From Phoronis australis (Eukaryota; Phoronida; Phoronidae): a DNA stretch of 64,000 nucleotides. Positions 41,401 through 51,027 of the stretch are shown here, piece after piece. Under the pieces are notes generated by a model. The model did no database searches and had not been told where the DNA came from. It saw nothing but the letters and a program-made list of their open reading frames with translations. The DNA lies in assembly GCA_002633005.1 (NCBI GenBank), contig NMRA01000148.1:765244-829243 (forward strand), given 5' to 3'. Position 1 is the first letter of the stretch. The number at the start of each line of letters is the position of its first letter. The position numbers were made by a program, and so were the translations under genes.

Positions 41401-43440
41401 CATACCAAGCATACCTGTGTCAGTTAAGCAACAAGATTATCTGTGGTAGGGAACATGCCCAATAAAATTTTCCACCATACACAAGAATTTACTCCACCAG
41501 GAGACTACACATCAACCATGAAATACAGCCTCAACCATTGTACATGGATTGGTTTTACTTTCCCGTATTTCACGGCATATTTAACAGCACATTCAGGGCT
41601 CGACATAACGAGCTGCAGGTCGCATTTGCGACCTGGCATTTACGAATGCGAGCTGGATTTTGAAAATGCGACCTGGGATTTTGGCTAGGTCGCAAAATGC
41701 GACCTGGCGATTTTATTAGCGTCGAGCCCTGACATTGAATGCCTGTATTTACACATCCATGTGATAACCACAAAAACACAAAAGATTTTATTGTTTCACA
41801 GCTCTAGTCAAACCTAATGACTTCAAAAAGTCTATCCCACAAAACAGTAATCCCAAAACGCATTTTTTGGCTATAAAAATAAGGTCTCTTTGAAATACTC
41901 ATAGCAATATCCATAGCTTTAGGGTCCTAACTCAATTTACCACAAATATGAATACGAAAATTGTAAACCCAACACTTCATTCACACTTTAACTTTGCGAC
42001 TCCAATCTTCAATTTGAAATTCTGATTATAAATCGACGAAACAGGGATTCTGCAGTAATGTTTGATAAATGATTATATTTATTTATATTCAGGTAGTCAG
42101 GGATACAAGTGCAGGGATATTCCTGTGTCTAGTTGTTCTATTTCACAAGACACACAGGACAAATGTTTGAGAAACACCCCCCTTTTAGGACTAATTGCAC
42201 ATGAAGTATATAAACAGAAAACCAACAAAACAACTTTAATTCCAGTGGCTCCCTAAAAGTTACCAAGGAAACCTACAAGGAAGCCAGGTGAAAAATAATC
42301 ATTTGAAAACTAGCTGGACACTTAAACATACAAGATCCTAATTGGGAAAGATTTCAATAATCTGAGAATAGCCCCACAAGATTTGTAAAGCAACGTCTCC
42401 TGCTCATTTCATAAGGCTGTCAATTCAAATACTCAAAGAACAGCCTCAGCAACAGACCTTTGGTGATCAAATGCAATATACTTCTAGGAACCGCAGGTCA
42501 TGTGATATTTAAGCATATCACCTGTAAATCATCAATGCTTGTACGTGACACCAAACACACATAAATAGGCTTATCAAAGTTTAAGGGAAATACCATTTGG
42601 CAACAGGAGTCATATTTTCTATGTAATCACGAATATGATGAAGTATTTAATTATTGTAGATAATAACACTGGGGTATTAAGCAGGGCCACCATAGCTACA
42701 CCATAACAACACTAAACAAATCAAATAACGGTAATCGAATGATCTTTACACCCCCTGGCCTTCTCGGTTTAATTAACAAGCGTGCACAGCACATATTACA
42801 AAGTAATATTAGCAGGTTAATGATACTGTGCAATTTTTCCTTTTTATTTCAGTGTTTACAAATAAGACTGGTAGGAAATAGGTAACATAAAATCTAGACA
42901 AAGAATAATGATGACGATAATCACAAACATAACGTGTGTACAGAATAGATTTTATCACCAACACTTCAGTTGCAACACTAAACAGCTACAATGACATGTA
43001 CTTTATGACATTTTTAATTTAAAGTTATGAAATTTATTAATAGCAAAGTGTCTCACTAATATCATAGTACTCAGAGGCTAAAAGTTAATAAAAGTGGCAA
43101 TAATTCGGGGCGGTGGACTTGTCCTCTGCTACTTTAATACTTTTCACCTGTTGCAAGTATATTTTCATGGCAACAAGTAAATTTTATATTACAGAGTCAA
43201 AATTGATAGAAAATAACACGATTAGGCACCACTTGACTGTTGTATTCCTTCAAAAATGGTCGACAGACTGGCATCACATCTTCAATAGGCGACCAGGCCT
43301 GTAATATGGTAACAAGCAGCAGTAACTTACCTGGCACTCAGTCTCTTAATTTGTTCAGGTGACTTGGGATAGCCTACTGGCGTGGAGGAGCGGTTAAATC
43401 CAGGTGTTTGAAACAACACACCAGGGCATAACGATGTCAT
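29311..43440 (-). CDS. Uncharacterised 723-residue protein with RPxSA repeats (9 coding exons, span)
   Basis: I do not recognise this protein. Nine coding exons (110, 103, 38, 32, 132, 270, 1327, 59 and 101 bases, 5' to 3') join without frame conflict into 724 codons including the stop. The first 255 residues look folded or at least constrained: VGYPKSPEQIKRLSA, KIYDIGNTPSCMI, PLSGAWINTTQRPPVKFS, NEWHHYDC, RRHQYLHHPDF, YMWDIARVYST and FFTHHEYLKYMKYIQ. Residues about 255-723 are low-complexity Ser/Lys/Asp/Glu-rich with nuclear-localisation-like basic clusters and six RPxSA-type repeats (residues 502-632). No signal peptide or membrane helix is seen. The basic/aromatic N-terminal third and RPxSA motifs recall microtubule-associated or sperm-flagellar proteins, but that is only a guess. 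Its 3' end converges with that of ANKFY1. Confidence 0.85.
29412..30729 (-). other. Last intron of the 723-residue gene
   Basis: A 1.3 kb AT-rich intron. Open frames at 29842-30153 (minus) and 30187-30381 (plus) have no domain. No element was recognised. Confidence 0.75.
30730..30788 (-). CDS. 723-residue protein, exon 8 of 9 (59 bases)
   Basis: Acceptor cttgtttcag and donor gtactt (minus); phase 2 in, phase 1 out. It codes PRASREKRAKKAGDTSGNT, a basic linker. Frame closure on both sides supports this small exon. Confidence 0.82.
30789..31224 (-). other. Intron 7 of the 723-residue gene
   Basis: A 436-base intron with strong donor (CATAG/gtgagtg). Nothing else was seen. Confidence 0.8.
31225..32551 (-). 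CDS. 723-residue protein, large exon with low-complexity tail and RPxSA repeats
   Basis: A 1327-base exon, phase 1 in and phase 2 out, open throughout. It starts FFTHHEYLKYMKYIQGPRKK, then becomes Ser/Lys/Asp-rich (for example KSKNSDKLQG, SGSESSDSKDSDKS). Six repeats of the form RPxS(A/G)xSxxSD start at residues 502, 553, 569, 583, 609 and 623 (bases about 31733 down to 31337). SP-rich and SSSDSDDD segments follow. The composition suggests intrinsic disorder and phosphorylation. Open frames on the other strand and the +1 frame are shadows. Confidence 0.9.
32552..33055 (-). other. Intron 6 of the 723-residue gene
   Basis: A 504-base intron. A small inverted repeat (gctggtt...aaccagct, 32826-32862) is the only structure seen. 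Confidence 0.75.
33056..33325 (-). CDS. 723-residue protein, exon 6: conserved-looking core
   Basis: Acceptor tctactacag, donor gtaaga; phase 1 on both sides (one base of the first codon from upstream), 89 full codons. It codes GSHVNEWHHYDC, SSDARWSSLE, KPKQPRPKTVPPSFRRHQ, YLHHPDFTRGQQRYMWDIA and VLNQDRYEQLITRERRR. Rich in His, Trp, Tyr and Arg; likely the heart of any structured domain. Confidence 0.88.
33326..34006 (-). other. Intron 5 of the 723-residue gene
   Basis: A 681-base AT-rich intron; nothing else seen. Confidence 0.8.
34007..34138 (-). CDS. 723-residue protein, exon 5
   Basis: Acceptor cttctgttgcag, donor gtgagt; it codes TAYDSTKHIKCLDSSSPRYQ, then PEHVVPLSGAWINTTQRPPV and KFS. 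It joins both neighbours in frame. Confidence 0.85.
34139..34736 (-). other. Intron 4 of the 723-residue gene
   Basis: About 600 bases, AT-rich. It includes the palindrome aatggcggccatt near 34331-34343. Nothing else was recognised. Confidence 0.75.
34737..34768 (-). CDS. 723-residue protein, exon 4 (32-base micro-exon)
   Basis: Acceptor gtttatttcag, donor gtaggt; it codes PSPDPERHFK with split codons at both ends. The exon was chosen because it is the only way found to close the frame between exons 3 and 5; transcript evidence is needed. Confidence 0.65.
34769..35133 (-). other. Intron 3 of the 723-residue gene
   Basis: A 365-base intron; the plus-strand open frame at 34915-35232 has no recognisable domain and overlaps exon 3, so I treat it as chance. 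Confidence 0.65.
35134..35171 (-). CDS. 723-residue protein, exon 3 (38-base micro-exon)
   Basis: Acceptor ttcttttccag, donor gtacat; phase 0 in, phase 2 out. It codes TRLRGQSPACSN. Only this frame joins exon 2 to exon 4 without a stop. Confidence 0.65.
35172..36776 (-). other. Intron 2 of the 723-residue gene
   Basis: A 1.6 kb AT-rich intron with one AACTTTTGATTTAGAC-type element (35231-35472) and a short TA repeat near 35672-35682. Nothing else was seen. Confidence 0.75.
35231..35472. mobile_element. MITE-like element (AACTTTTGATTTAGAC family), copy 2
   Basis: Left end aacttttgatttagacag and right end gatcgaaatcaaag match the ends of the copy at 11047-11335. Interior blocks such as ctctacaag-tggc also recur. 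Confidence 0.6.
36777..36879 (-). CDS. 723-residue protein, exon 2
   Basis: Acceptor tatttttgcag, donor gtgggt; phase 2 in, phase 0 out. It codes VTDKKWPSDSPVAKIYDIGN then TPSCMIILNNKSNK. It joins exon 1 through an AG/G Arg codon. Confidence 0.85.
37271..37508. mobile_element. MITE family 1, copy C
   Basis: Left end acagtaaaatctcattaat, right end aaattggtgagattctacc; interior blocks (ctgtaccatagcca) match copies A and B. The left end also resembles pogo/Tc-like ends. Confidence 0.75.
39957..40114. mobile_element. CAGTGG-type MITE, copy 1
   Basis: Left end cagtggtggatttaag and right end aatcctggatccgcacctg are imperfect inverted repeats. The interior matches 45699-45858 closely (cccatattc, catttggca, gcgaatgtct, aatcctggctaatactctg). 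Open frames across it are not genes. Confidence 0.8.
40558..40715. repeat. Imperfect minisatellite-like tract (acccacccttgtgg)
   Basis: Variants of acccacccttgtggg recur irregularly every 15-60 bases. Both strands stay open through it (40544-40777 minus, 40560-40802 plus), as expected from the repeat rather than from coding. Confidence 0.7.
41210..41365 (-). repeat. tRNA-derived SINE, copy 2
   Basis: On the minus strand ttcagctcatcagcagagtg (A box) precedes agttcgaatcc (B box) in normal tRNA spacing. The ends do not form an acceptor stem. A related tail follows (cagacattggca with gtgata, compare agacatcggca at about 28009-28030), so both copies are from one SINE family. Confidence 0.68.
41594..41731. 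mobile_element. 138-bp MITE with CAGGGCTCGAC terminal inverted repeats
   Basis: Ends cagggctcgac and gtcgagccctg are perfect inverted repeats; acatt flanks both sides (41589-41593 and 41732-41736) as a likely target duplication. The interior repeats gcgacctgg-like blocks in both orientations. The ends resemble hAT-type elements, though an 8-base duplication would be expected. Confidence 0.88.
43331..43440 (-). CDS. 723-residue protein, exon 1 with start codon
   Basis: ATG at 43440-43438 begins MTSLCPGVLFQTPGFNRSS, then TPVGYPKSPEQIKRLSA; donor gtaagt. The exon continues 5' as untranslated sequence to an acceptor (aattaattacag) at 43466, so at least one noncoding exon lies upstream. This is the first Met in the open frame. 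Confidence 0.85.
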
Positions 43441-43465
43441 AGTGACTTCAGGTGCGAAACTTGAC

Positions 43466-45032
43466 CTGTAATTAATTCAAAATACTTCGAAGTCATTATT
43501 GTTTTATTTACGTGTTAGGCAATTATGTCGACAACTAAAGCTGCATAGATGTTTAGATGGCTGAAAACAAAAACTGGATTAATAGATGTTTAGATGGCTG
43601 AAAACAAAAACTGGATTAGACCTTATAATCTCATAAAAATATTCTCATAATAATCCTTACCAGGTCAGGATTCTACTTCCATAAACAAGTACATCAGTGA
43701 CTCAAGAAAACAGGGTCTATTGGGGTTGGCCAACCCTAAAATTATGAATTTGAAAATGGCAACGGAAAGAGGAAGGAGACTAATTTTATAAATGTAAAAC
43801 AACTAATTGGATGCTTGCTTTTAGTCTGCTAAACAGGATGAAACATAGTTTTTAACAATTGTATTAAGAATCACCAACAAATGAAGTTCTACTTTTGATT
43901 TCTAAAACAAATCATTACAGGCAACAGATTTTAGTTTGAATTACAAAAAAAAACATAAATTCAACAAATAAGCTAAAATCTAATATGTGAAGCATTGCTT
44001 TCCAATATCAAGGCCATGGTCTTATATTTGGGATAATTGTTCCCAGAAAGTGCATAATTTCACACAAAAGGTCATACCTTTACTTTGCAGCACCTGTTAT
44101 ACTGTTTTCATTTGTGCCAATCTGGGAAAGTTTTCGCTAAACAATATTTTAATAATTTTGACAATAATTATTGAGACAATACATGGAAATAACAACTGAC
44201 CCTACATTGCAGAAAGGCTACATGGCATTACATTCAGGATCAGTGAATTTTTATTTTGAATGTTACCTATATATGCCTTACTTCAGTTACAAAAGGAATT
44301 TTATCTTTCCCTAGGATAAGAAACAAAAATTTAAAAAGAGCAAATAACAAAAAAATTATTTTAAACATCATTCTGTGTTTGGTGTATTCTTCTCTTCATT
44401 AAGTACAAAATTCTCCGGCTTAGCGGAATCTATAGCAGTCTTGAATCCATTCAAAGGTTAGAGGATGACATGGCAATATCTGGCTGAAAAGGTTGATGAT
44501 AATTATGTAGGCCTACAAATTATGCCACAAAGTAACACACAATGCATCACCATGGCAGCTGAATTGGAGAATTTCTCTTGGGATAACTAGCAATTTACCC
44601 CGAATACAGTGGCAGTGTTCAGACAACAGGTAGGCTACTTTTAAAGGTTTAAAGGTTAGAACTTACGACATCAACTAAAGGTGGTAGGGTAGGGACATAA
44701 ATACCGTGTTTCAGTGGTGGCGGTAGACCTCAATGACAGCTAGAGGGCGGCAGTCATTCTGTCAACAGCAGTAGCCAGGTAACCCTTCCAAACCTCAGGC
44801 TCAGGCTTAGCAAAACTTTGGATTTCGCTTTAAACTCCATTGACATACAAATAAGTTATGAAAAATGCATTCAAACACCGGGTTTCGATCATTGACTCTC
44901 CTTTAACTTATATTACTGAACGTCCGAGCGCCTGTGACCTGATTTAGCAGACATCAGCTGAGTGCTCACCAGCTCGGGAATATATAAGCCACATGACCGT
45001 GACTTCCCATCAAGAAGTCGGTTCCTACTTAC
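43466..45032 (-). other. Probable 5' UTR intron of the 723-residue gene
   Basis: A strong minus-strand donor (AAATCTG/gtaagtagg) at 45033/45032 could pair with the acceptor at 43466, making the first exon noncoding and starting somewhere in the moderately CpG-rich 45033-45230. This is an inference from splice signals only. Besides the 37-bp duplication nothing else was seen. Confidence 0.35.
43545..43618. repeat. 37-bp perfect tandem duplication
   Basis: The unit atagatgtttagatggctga followed by aaacaaaaactggatta occurs twice head to tail without a visible mismatch. Confidence 0.95.
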
Positions 45033-45698
45033 CAGATTTATCTAAAATCGATCCTATAAGTAGCCTAGTCATTTAAGCGATCGATGATGCGCATGAAGTA
45101 TCGGGTATTAGATGCCCGCGTTGTTGGTACTCGTGTTATCCATTCCGGCACCTGAGTACAGTGCTCAGCAGCGATCGCCAATCCTCGTTGCTATATCGAG
45201 TTTTCTTCGTCGCTCAAGCACATCAAAATAACATGCATTTAGCGTTTAAGCCAATAAAAAGCACGGTTTGTATTTGTAAAGCCTTGTGTCAATACATTCA
45301 CGATTGAGTAACTGTCAACAAAGAACGCTGCAACACACACCTGAGGCAACGTGACGTATAGCGTAACGAACCAATAGGCGACCAGATTCTCTACAGTCTC
45401 ACAGATTACACCCTGATTGTCACCAAGGAGTTTAGTTATGGTGATCGACAAAGGAAGGTTTGGCCTTTCGTCATTCAGAACGTCGGCATATGAAGTTTCA
45501 TTGGACAAAATCCCTGTTGGTAATTTCGGTGAACACTGGTGCCCCAAAATTATACAAGCAGAAGACCAATGGTACTTCTTTTAAAAGTATGATTTCACGG
45601 TCCAGGTTGTTGGGCATCTGAACTATGGACTTCCAAAATTATAGAAATGAAAACATTCTTGGACTACAGTGGCGGATTTAGAGGGGGCTAAGGGACTA

Positions 45699-45858
45699 CA
45701 GTGGCGGATTTAGAGGGGGCCAAGGGGGCCATGGCCACCCCTAAAATTCTCCCATATTCTATTTGGCAGTACGGGGGTGCGAATGTCTCACAGGCAAAAT
45801 CCTGGCTAATACTCTGCCCTGCCCCCCCCCCCAACTCAAAATCCTGGATCCGCCCCTG
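45699..45858. mobile_element. CAGTGG-type MITE, copy 2, with duplicated left end
   Basis: Ends cagtggcggatttagagg and atcctggatccgcccctg are inverted. The left end is repeated 32 bases upstream (45667), so the element or its edge was partly duplicated. The interior matches copy 1 at 39957-40114. A poly-C run lies at about 45822-45831. Confidence 0.82.
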
Positions 45859-47399
45859 CACTATGTTGTTGTTGTTGTGCTGTTGTTGGGAGGGGGGCAG
45901 TAGGGTACTTGCTTGTCGATATTTTTCATTATTTTTGTGACAGAATCTGGAACTGCAACTGCCCTTTTTAGGATGCGTGGAATATTCAAAATTTTGATTA
46001 ACAAATTGTTTTACATGGATCTGATGGTGTGTTTTTTATACCAAGAACTACAAATTTCCATCCAAAAGCACAGAAGTTACGAAAATCCATGACGAATTCC
46101 TTTTCAGAGATTTGCACAAATGACTTTCTTACAATTTTCTAGTGCTTAGCTTCAACCACTGCGTCTTTTGTCCAAATTTATGCTGTTAAAGACTAGTTTG
46201 ACACGAAAACAAGAGGTTTTCAATACAATGAGAAGCAGTCGATAGACTACGTGTCGACTTAGTTTGGGCTAAGAAAAAAATGGGAAGGAAAGAAATAAAG
46301 TAGGCGAAAAGGTCCAAATGTGAGTTTTGAAAAAATATGTGATTTATTGTGTACTCTTTTATCAGCGTGCGCTGAATAAATTTGTCCTACCTTTAGCAAT
46401 TTTTTTTCTAGTATTATTTCTCACAATGATATTTCATTCATGTGAAAGACGTGTAAGTATTTGACACGAGAAGAAAATTCACGGTCGTCATAAAAGACCG
46501 CGTGAGCATTTTCGTGTCCCAATAATCAGGAGCCTTTCATAAACTCGTTTCAGCAGTTGCGTAATAAACAAGATTGTTTGTGAGACAGTGGGTGACGCAA
46601 TTTTCATTCCAACAATGAATGACGAGATTACGTTTTATTATTGGCAAACTCTATTAATCGCGTCTTAGAGTAGTAGAGAAATTTGTGTTCAGTAGGGCTA
46701 GCTAAATCAATAGTATCCTATTTTTGTATTTGTATTTTGTTAGTGTTCCTCTCCAAGATGAATCAAAACATTGGTGTTCAACGATGGCGCCGTATGGATG
46801 AGCCTTTAAAAGTAATCATCGTTCTGAAGACGTCAAAATTTCATGACAAAGAAAAAAAAAACAGGCAACATCATTCTCAGGCCTTACTATAGTAGCGAAC
46901 TCTAACAAAATGCCGGACACTGAAATGATTGGTCAACGAGGTTGTAATATCGAATTATTGGATAAAATTCACTGTTTCTGTTCCGTAAGCGAACACATCT
47001 TCCTGCAACTCGTTAACGAGTGTCTTGAGTCTGTGGAAAGCAGATTAGTTCTTCAAAATCAAAGTGGGATCCTATGAGCAGTTCGCACAACGTTAACAGT
47101 GTGTCTAGATCAGTCCCTTTGTTTTGATTTTATTCAGTTGCCCGTTCCAGGCTCCATCTCGGAGCGCAACTCAAGTGAAAGGCGCATTGTTACGCAAGGA
47201 GGTTGGAACAGGCTGAAAATCCACGGTACGTTTCGTGAAAATCTGAAGTTTTGGTCAAATCTTTTGTTTGTCTGTATACTTTTTTACCAACGCAAATGAT
47301 TTTGCAAGCTAGACGCTAGCATCTAGATATTCAGTTTTTTGATTGGGCAATGAAACAGTCTCACTTATTAATAGACGGGCAGCCCAGAGCACTTAGCAT

Positions 47400-47810
47400 A
47401 AATGAACGAGGTACCAACATCTGACCACGGGAGCATTTAGAGTCCATCTCAGTATGAAATAGACGTCTGCCGTTGTCTGCACTCTGGGTGTGACCCCCGG
47501 GGGCCTTACAAAGGGCCCAAAAATGAGCTAGACTAGATATTCGAGGTACCAACCAAAACTGATTTAAGACGAACAATAGCACCACATTGAACAAGGAATG
47601 ACCCATGACAGACAAATTACACTCTGGAATGGGTCCGGTAGAAACCAAAAAAGGACCCCCACAAATGAGCTAGCATTCGAGGTATCACACAAAACCAATT
47701 CCATATGACTCAATACATGTCACAGATCACTATATGCCCTATGACAGACAAATTACACTCTGGATTGTGCCCGGCAGAAACCCCCAAAAATCTCAACCAC
47801 GGTATGCCAT
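47400..47810. repeat. Diverged tandem repeat, three units of about 120-145 bp
   Basis: Units begin near 47402, 47523 and 47665 with atgaac/atgagc and cgaggta(c/t). Units 2 and 3 share tgacagacaaattacactct, then a gg/cc-gtagaaacc-type end. Order is the same in each unit. Confidence 0.7.
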
Positions 47811-49567
47811 CAAAATTTTAAGCTAGATAATCCTGTTAAGTGAACATTCAGTGTGTAACTTCTGAAACGATTTGATGTCCGTGAGTTTGTTTGTTGACCA
47901 TCCTCTTTAGTGAATCAGTTATTCCTCTTTCATTTTTGCGAAGAATAACAAATAAAATAAATCATTGAGGAAAAATGACAAATAAACTTAAATTGAATAA
48001 TTTGAGAATATCCGCACTGAAAGCAGGGTAAATTTTAGACAGTGACAACCGGTGCCAGTAGAGACGTCGATGTATTTAATTCCTTCAAACTCGAACAAAT
48101 ACTCCCGTTATCAAACTTTTTCTTCGAGCAGTCAATCGTTCAGTTCCCAACATCGGTAACTCGCCATTTTCACACTGCGCACGCCAGGGGATATGACGTC
48201 ATGCCACCTGGTAAGTAAATTTGATCACAAACTGGCAAAGTGGCAACACGAAAACATTTTTTTTTTCAAAAATCATACATGTATTTAGAAGACTCATTTA
48301 AAAGAATCTCTTTAACATACTTATTCTTTTTTTGTACACTGAACTAATCTACAATCTAGAAGTTACACACCAGTGTACCGAATGAAACTCATTTCCACAT
48401 TTGTGGGCTACGATAACCGTGAATTTCCGAAAATAGGCACAACCAAAAGTATGCCCATGATCGTATTTTTGGCAACTGTTTCCGTCTTTTGAAAATCTGA
48501 TTGTTCTAAAATACGTATGCAATATGTTTTTTGTAACACTTTGTCACGACATAATATTTTGGGATCGCGATTTCACTCAAACGCCTGTCATTTAACGAGA
48601 TATTGGATGACTTTATTGGTAACTAACAGAATTAAAGTACGAAGGACAGCTATAACACACTGTTTTTGATGAAATCGAAATACATGTGCACGAATAAAAT
48701 TCTTACCAGTTAGATACAATTACATACATTTAAAAAGGACACGTCAGTTTATTTTAAAAAATCACGACTAATGTTTTTTGTTTAACAAAACTGAATCATT
48801 TTCTGAAAATACGCATTCCCTTTCCGAAAATATAATAACATTCGGTTTCACTTGACTTTTTTGATAGGTCGTTTTCCAAAATATAAGCGCCAATGGGTCG
48901 AAATTTGGAAATTCCCGGTAGCTATGTCCAGTCTGAAGTTGCCCATCTCGTGTATATACCACGTGCAAATGAACACATGTCGTGCACGCACTGTGTGCAC
49001 TGAGCGAGGCAACAAAAGTTGACAATATGATCCCGAAACATATTTGTTAGCCTACCAAACGGGTGTGGAGTACCGTGAGGAGCGGGCCGAATCATGGTTG
49101 TTTTCAGAAAAGTACTACATCCTTTGTTACGAACTCATTTTCTTCGTCAATTGAGCTCACAAAGACTCTTACCAAAAGAATGTATTGACAATGGATCCTT
49201 TCGCTGTCATAATGTGTAAGACAATTTTACTGTTAAATTTAATCGAATTACTCCATGGTGTAAGAGTTGCCGCCACAGAAAAAAATACTTCCTCTTTTAT
49301 ACGATAAAATGCTTGTATGACGAGATGGCGGCAGGTGTTGCGCAGGAGTCCAGGACATTACACAGCAATAGGCAAGGTAGCCAAAACTTAGCCAGTCAGC
49401 TAGCGTATAAAAACTATCGTCACAATACTGCTAGGTACCCCTTCAAGTTAGCCTTGGCGCATGACTCCCATTTTGCATGCACCCCGCCGGTCGCCGCCGG
49501 TTCGCTCTACATGTTGATACGTGTTTCACGTCGAGGTGGCAAGCAGAACTACCCGGGCTGTGTGCAT

Positions 49568-49693
49568 TTCGAGGTCTGCCACCGGCACTGCCACACTGTG
49601 GTACCTGGCTTATTTTTAATGACGATAGTCTTCATACAGCTAGGTGGCGGGCTAGGTACCACGGCGGTGTGTTGAGCTCCGAGAGACCTCGAA
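49568..49693. repeat. Imperfect foldback in a CpG-rich patch
   Basis: Outer arms ttcgaggtct (49568-49577) and agacctcgaa (49684-49693) and inner arms gtggtacctggc (49598-49609) and gctaggtaccac (49651-49662) are inverted partners, giving a long imperfect hairpin. Confidence 0.75.
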
Positions 49694-50988
49694 GTTGCAA
49701 CATTCTTTATCATCATTTGTTGTAAACTATTCGCAAACTTGTGAAAAAGCCAGTGGATTAAGGAATAAGCCAAACCAAATTAGCCGCCAACAGCAGCGCT
49801 CTGAATTCAACGTCGCTCGAGAATCTCTGAAAGTTGACGTAGATGATCGCTCCACAAACTTAATTGAGAACAACGGATTAAGGGTAATCTTTTTCACAGA
49901 CGAGTGTTGTTAATTACATTAACTTAGTTCACGATTTTGGTTTGGTCACTTTTTGCCCAAAGCGATGAAATCGGGTGACAGGCATCTCAGTAGGGGTCAC
50001 TACTGTAGCCGCCTTCCAAATCTGGGCAATATTAATACCTAGCCAAAATGAAAATTGTGCCACACATCTATTGAAAAAAAGTATTGAAACACTACCCATA
50101 TTTATTACTAGGTTTGGAATATTATTCTTTATACCCCCTGTCTACGATTTAGCGATTTTTTAAAACTATGCCGAAACTTATTTCAATCAAAAATAGTGGT
50201 CCCCTGTCCAATTTTGTATCCACTTAATCTGAACTGATACCCCAAACGTATATATGGTGAAAAGCGACTCAATTGAACCTGCATTGAAAAGATTTAAAAA
50301 AAAAAAATAAATTACTACACAATGACAAATTGACTCACTGACCGGCGTTACAGCTGCCCGAGACAGTATTGGTGGTCATCACTGACATGCAATAGATTTT
50401 CCTACTATTGAAGAAGAGATATGTTTAAACCATAGACTGAACCGCAACTTAAGTTTCTCCAATTCTCTAATTTTGAAGTATGTTTTTTTTGTACATGATC
50501 GAGGTGCATGAGCTTTGAGAATATACTAGACGCACAACTGCGCGCATAGACCTACGGCAGGCTACCTTTTATCTGTGATTCTGTATGAACGTACAGCCAT
50601 CTGTATTTGTGTAAAATTATTTTAGGGTGGCAGGTGTCATCATGGCCGATTTCTAGGCTAGGGTATCAAAGACTAGTGTGGGTTGTGAGAAAATTTGCTT
50701 TGTCACGATAGTTGCAAAACAACTCTATACGCTATCTTCCAGGTCAGGTCACGAGATATGTGTCACGGCTGTTCCGTCATTTGATCTTGCTGGCTGGGCT
50801 AAGCACGCAGGGAACCAGCGAGGCCATTCCTACACAAATTTTCAATGATAAACTTCGTTTATTTTCATGAAATTCAGTAAACACATTGGTTCAATGTATA
50901 TTAGATAGTGAAATGTTGTTCACTGCCACCCAGATCATAAGTACCTTTTAAAATTGAAAATTAGTCATATTGATGGAACAGCCAAATC

Positions 50989-50996
50989 TATATAAA
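50989..50996 (+). promoter_or_regulatory. TATA box of the ferritin gene
   Basis: TATATAAA lies about 35 bases before the iron-responsive element and 138 before the ATG, so transcription probably starts near 51020. No other element was tested. Confidence 0.65.
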
Positions 50997-51027
50997 CAAA
51001 ATCCGGGTACTGGAATTCATTAGTCGC

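Larger units (their letters stand above)
36880..43330 (-). other. Intron 1 (coding) of the 723-residue gene, 6.5 kb, rich in mobile elements
   Basis: It contains MITE family 1 copy C (37271-37508), a dispersed repeat (about 38930-39150), a CAGTGG-type element (39957-40114), a GT/CA-rich minisatellite-like tract (40558-40715), a tRNA-derived SINE (41210-41365), a 138-bp TIR element (41594-41731) and a fragment at 41803-41880 related to 28052-28125. No second gene was seen. Confidence 0.8.
45859..50980. other. Intergenic region upstream of ferritin
   Basis: Contents: diverged repeats at 47400-47810; a perfect TGACGTCA at 48194-48201 in a CpG-containing patch; a possible exon at 47138-47225; and a CpG-rich patch with a 120-codon open frame and a foldback at 49313-49700. 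The rest (45950-46900, 48250-49250, 49920-50950) is AT-rich with nothing recognised. Confidence 0.65.

Noticed and set aside
45239-45547. 102-codon minus-strand frame
   Set aside because: Hydrophobic but without a recognisable motif or neighbours; it may overlap the presumed promoter/5' region of the 723-residue gene.
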